A stretch of DNA of 6,614 bases from NCBI GenBank assembly GCA_025353525.1, contig JANXOO010001372.1, forward strand, positions 1 through 6,614. Reading direction: 5' to 3'. The notes beneath the pieces were generated by a model. The model ran no database searches. It was not told the origin of the DNA and saw nothing but the letters and a program-made list of their open reading frames with translations. The position numbers and the translations under genes were made by a program. Shown piece by piece: positions 5,266 to 6,614 of this stretch (position 1 is its first letter; the number at the start of each line of letters is the position of its first letter). The DNA comes from Schlesneria sp. (GTDB lineage: Bacteria > Planctomycetota > Planctomycetia > Planctomycetales > Planctomycetaceae).

Positions 5266-6558
5266 GTGGCGCGCGACACAGAACCAGAAAAGTGGAGTCC
5301 GACGGAACTCGCTGATTTTCAGGCGACGCAACTCGTCAAACTCGTTCGTGCCGTCGTTCCGGCAAACACGTTCTGGACGCAAAAGTTTGCTACTGCCGGA
5401 GTCGACCCCGACTCGATCCGCTCGCTCGCCGATCTGCCACGAATTCCATTGACGACAAAAGACGAACTCGTTTCCGATCAGATCGAAAATCTGCCCTATG
5501 GAACGAATTTGACATACGCCGCGACCGGTTATTCGCGATTGCACCAGACATCGGGAACAACGACCGGGCAACCATTGAGGTGGCTCGATACGCCCGACAG
5601 TTGGAACTGGATGCTCGACTGCTGGTCGACCATTTATCGTTTGCTGGGCTTGCAACCCGACGATCGACTTTGCTTTCCGTTTTCGTTCGGACCGTTTTTG
5701 GGGTTTTGGGCGGGCTTCGAAGGAGCGGTACGGCACGGAAATCTGTGCCTGGCAGCAGGAGGAATGAGTAGTGAAGCACGACTGAAAATGATTCTTGACA
5801 ATCGCGTGACCTGGCTCGGATGCACACCAACTTACGCGTTACGACTGGCTGAAGTCGCGGCCTTGCAGGGGATTGATGTATCGCGGAGTTCTGTCAGGGC
5901 ACTGCTGGTGGCCGGTGAACCGGGCGGATCGATTCCGAGTGTCCGCAACCGAATTGAGTCGGTTTGGGGAGCTCGGGTTTTCGATCATTGGGGGATGACG
6001 GAACTCGGTCCGCTCGCAACGGAATGTGAAGACGATCCGGGGAACCTGACCATCAACGAATCGGCCTGTATTCCGGAAATCATCGACCCGAACACAGGCC
6101 TCGCTTCGGTCGATGGTCGTGGCGAACTGGTGATCACAAATTTAGGGCGAACCGGTTCGCCCGTCTTTCGGTATCGCACGGGCGATCTGGTCCAGGCCGA
6201 TCCTGCAGCACATCCGTCAGGCCGCGCATGGCTGCGGCTTCGCGGTGGAATCCTTGGTCGAACAGACGATATGTTAATCGTTCGCGGCAACAACGTTTTT
6301 CCGTCGAGCATCGAAGCGGTCGTTCGCGAGTTTCCCGAGGTTGCCGAGTTTCGTATTGTCGCAGCACGAGTTCGCGAAATGACTCACATTCGCCTGGAAC
6401 TCGAACCTCATCCGGCTGCCGATTCGACGAGACTCGTTGAATTGATCACCTCGGCCATTAAACAGCGATTGCAATTTCACGCCGAAGTCATGCTCGTGCC
6501 GAGTGGATCACTTCCCCGATTCGAAATGAAGGCCCGGCGATTGGTGCGAGAACCGTAA
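5266..6558 (+). CDS. PaaK-type adenylate-forming acyl/aryl-CoA ligase (phenylacetate-CoA ligase family)
   Basis: This 430-residue protein is close in length to E. coli PaaK (437). Enzymes of this family activate a carboxylic acid with ATP to an acyl-adenylate and pass it to CoA. Motifs in order: 'LPRIPLTTKDEL' (57-68, typical of PaaK), the Ser/Thr-rich P-loop TSGTTTGQP (95-103), 'GCTPTYALRLAEVA' (185-198), 'VAGEPGGS' (215-222), 'DHWGMTELGP' (240-249, A5), 'FRYRTGDLV' (301-309, A7 with Asp307), 'GRTDDMLIVRGNNVFPSSIE' (331-350, A8 hinge) and Lys422 in 'FEMKARRLV', the A10 catalytic lysine. All catalytic parts appear intact, so it should be active. There is no signal peptide or carrier domain. 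The neighbours include no phenylacetate-degradation genes (paaABCDE and so on), so the acid substrate is unknown and 'phenylacetate' is only the family name. It probably shares a transcript with xseB. Confidence 0.87.
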   Translation: MARDTEPEKWSPTELADFQATQLVKLVRAVVPANTFWTQKFATAGVDPDSIRSLADLPRIPLTTKDELVSDQIENLPYGTNLTYAATGYSRLHQTSGTTTGQPLRWLDTPDSWNWMLDCWSTIYRLLGLQPDDRLCFPFSFGPFLGFWAGFEGAVRHGNLCLAAGGMSSEARLKMILDNRVTWLGCTPTYALRLAEVAALQGIDVSRSSVRALLVAGEPGGSIPSVRNRIESVWGARVFDHWGMTELGPLATECEDDPGNLTINESACIPEIIDPNTGLASVDGRGELVITNLGRTGSPVFRYRTGDLVQADPAAHPSGRAWLRLRGGILGRTDDMLIVRGNNVFPSSIEAVVREFPEVAEFRIVAARVREMTHIRLELEPHPAADSTRLVELITSAIKQRLQFHAEVMLVPSGSLPRFEMKARRLVREP

Positions 6559-6614
6559 TCACATTCGCGAGGGTGCGTCCGCGGCAATGCAAAAGGGCAG
6601 TGAATTCCTCTGAA

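Noticed and set aside
6559..6614. Possible start of another gene after the ligase (ATG at 6587)
   Set aside because: The frame stops after eight codons; only a weak bulged GC hairpin is seen around 6567-6585, with no T-run.

Overview
The window reads like a mid-GC chromosomal segment of a planctomycete (Planctomycetota, probably class Planctomycetia). This is inferred from the Arg/Asp/Ser-rich proteins, the loosely spaced genes in both orientations, the gene families present, and an intergenic palindromic repeat of a style I associate with these genomes. No rRNA, tRNA, CRISPR array, transposase or phage gene is visible.

Layout. Bases 1-324 hold the 3' end of a gene whose C-terminus resembles the short STN/secretin-type domain. 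A perfect 13-bp hairpin follows. Bases 496-2522 carry a tight two-gene unit: a DUF692/MNIO family protein (multinuclear non-heme iron oxidative enzyme, HvfB/BufB/MbnB type) and its usual partner, a DUF2063/HvfC-BufC type protein. This is the core of an MNIO peptide-modification system, but no precursor peptide is recognisable in the window. The gap at 2523-2760 contains a roughly 107-bp palindromic repeat element. A secreted trypsin-like serine protease (2761-3564) comes next and ends 4 bases from the end of a convergent minus-strand gene for a divergent NagB-like sugar-phosphate isomerase/deaminase (3569-4519). A 382-base divergent intergenic region leads to xseB (small subunit of exonuclease VII, 4902-5243), followed after 22 bases by a PaaK-type adenylate-forming CoA ligase (5266-6558). 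The last 56 bases hold no gene.

How the genes work together. Only two groups look functionally or transcriptionally coupled: MNIO + HvfC, and xseB + ligase. The second group is co-directional but has no obvious shared pathway. The most interesting item is the MNIO/HvfC pair. Its enzyme carries an unusual His-rich tail, its partner has a long Pro/Gln-rich insert, and no DUF2282-like or other precursor lies beside it. The next most interesting are the NagB-like enzyme that has lost a canonical catalytic aspartate and the palindromic repeat.
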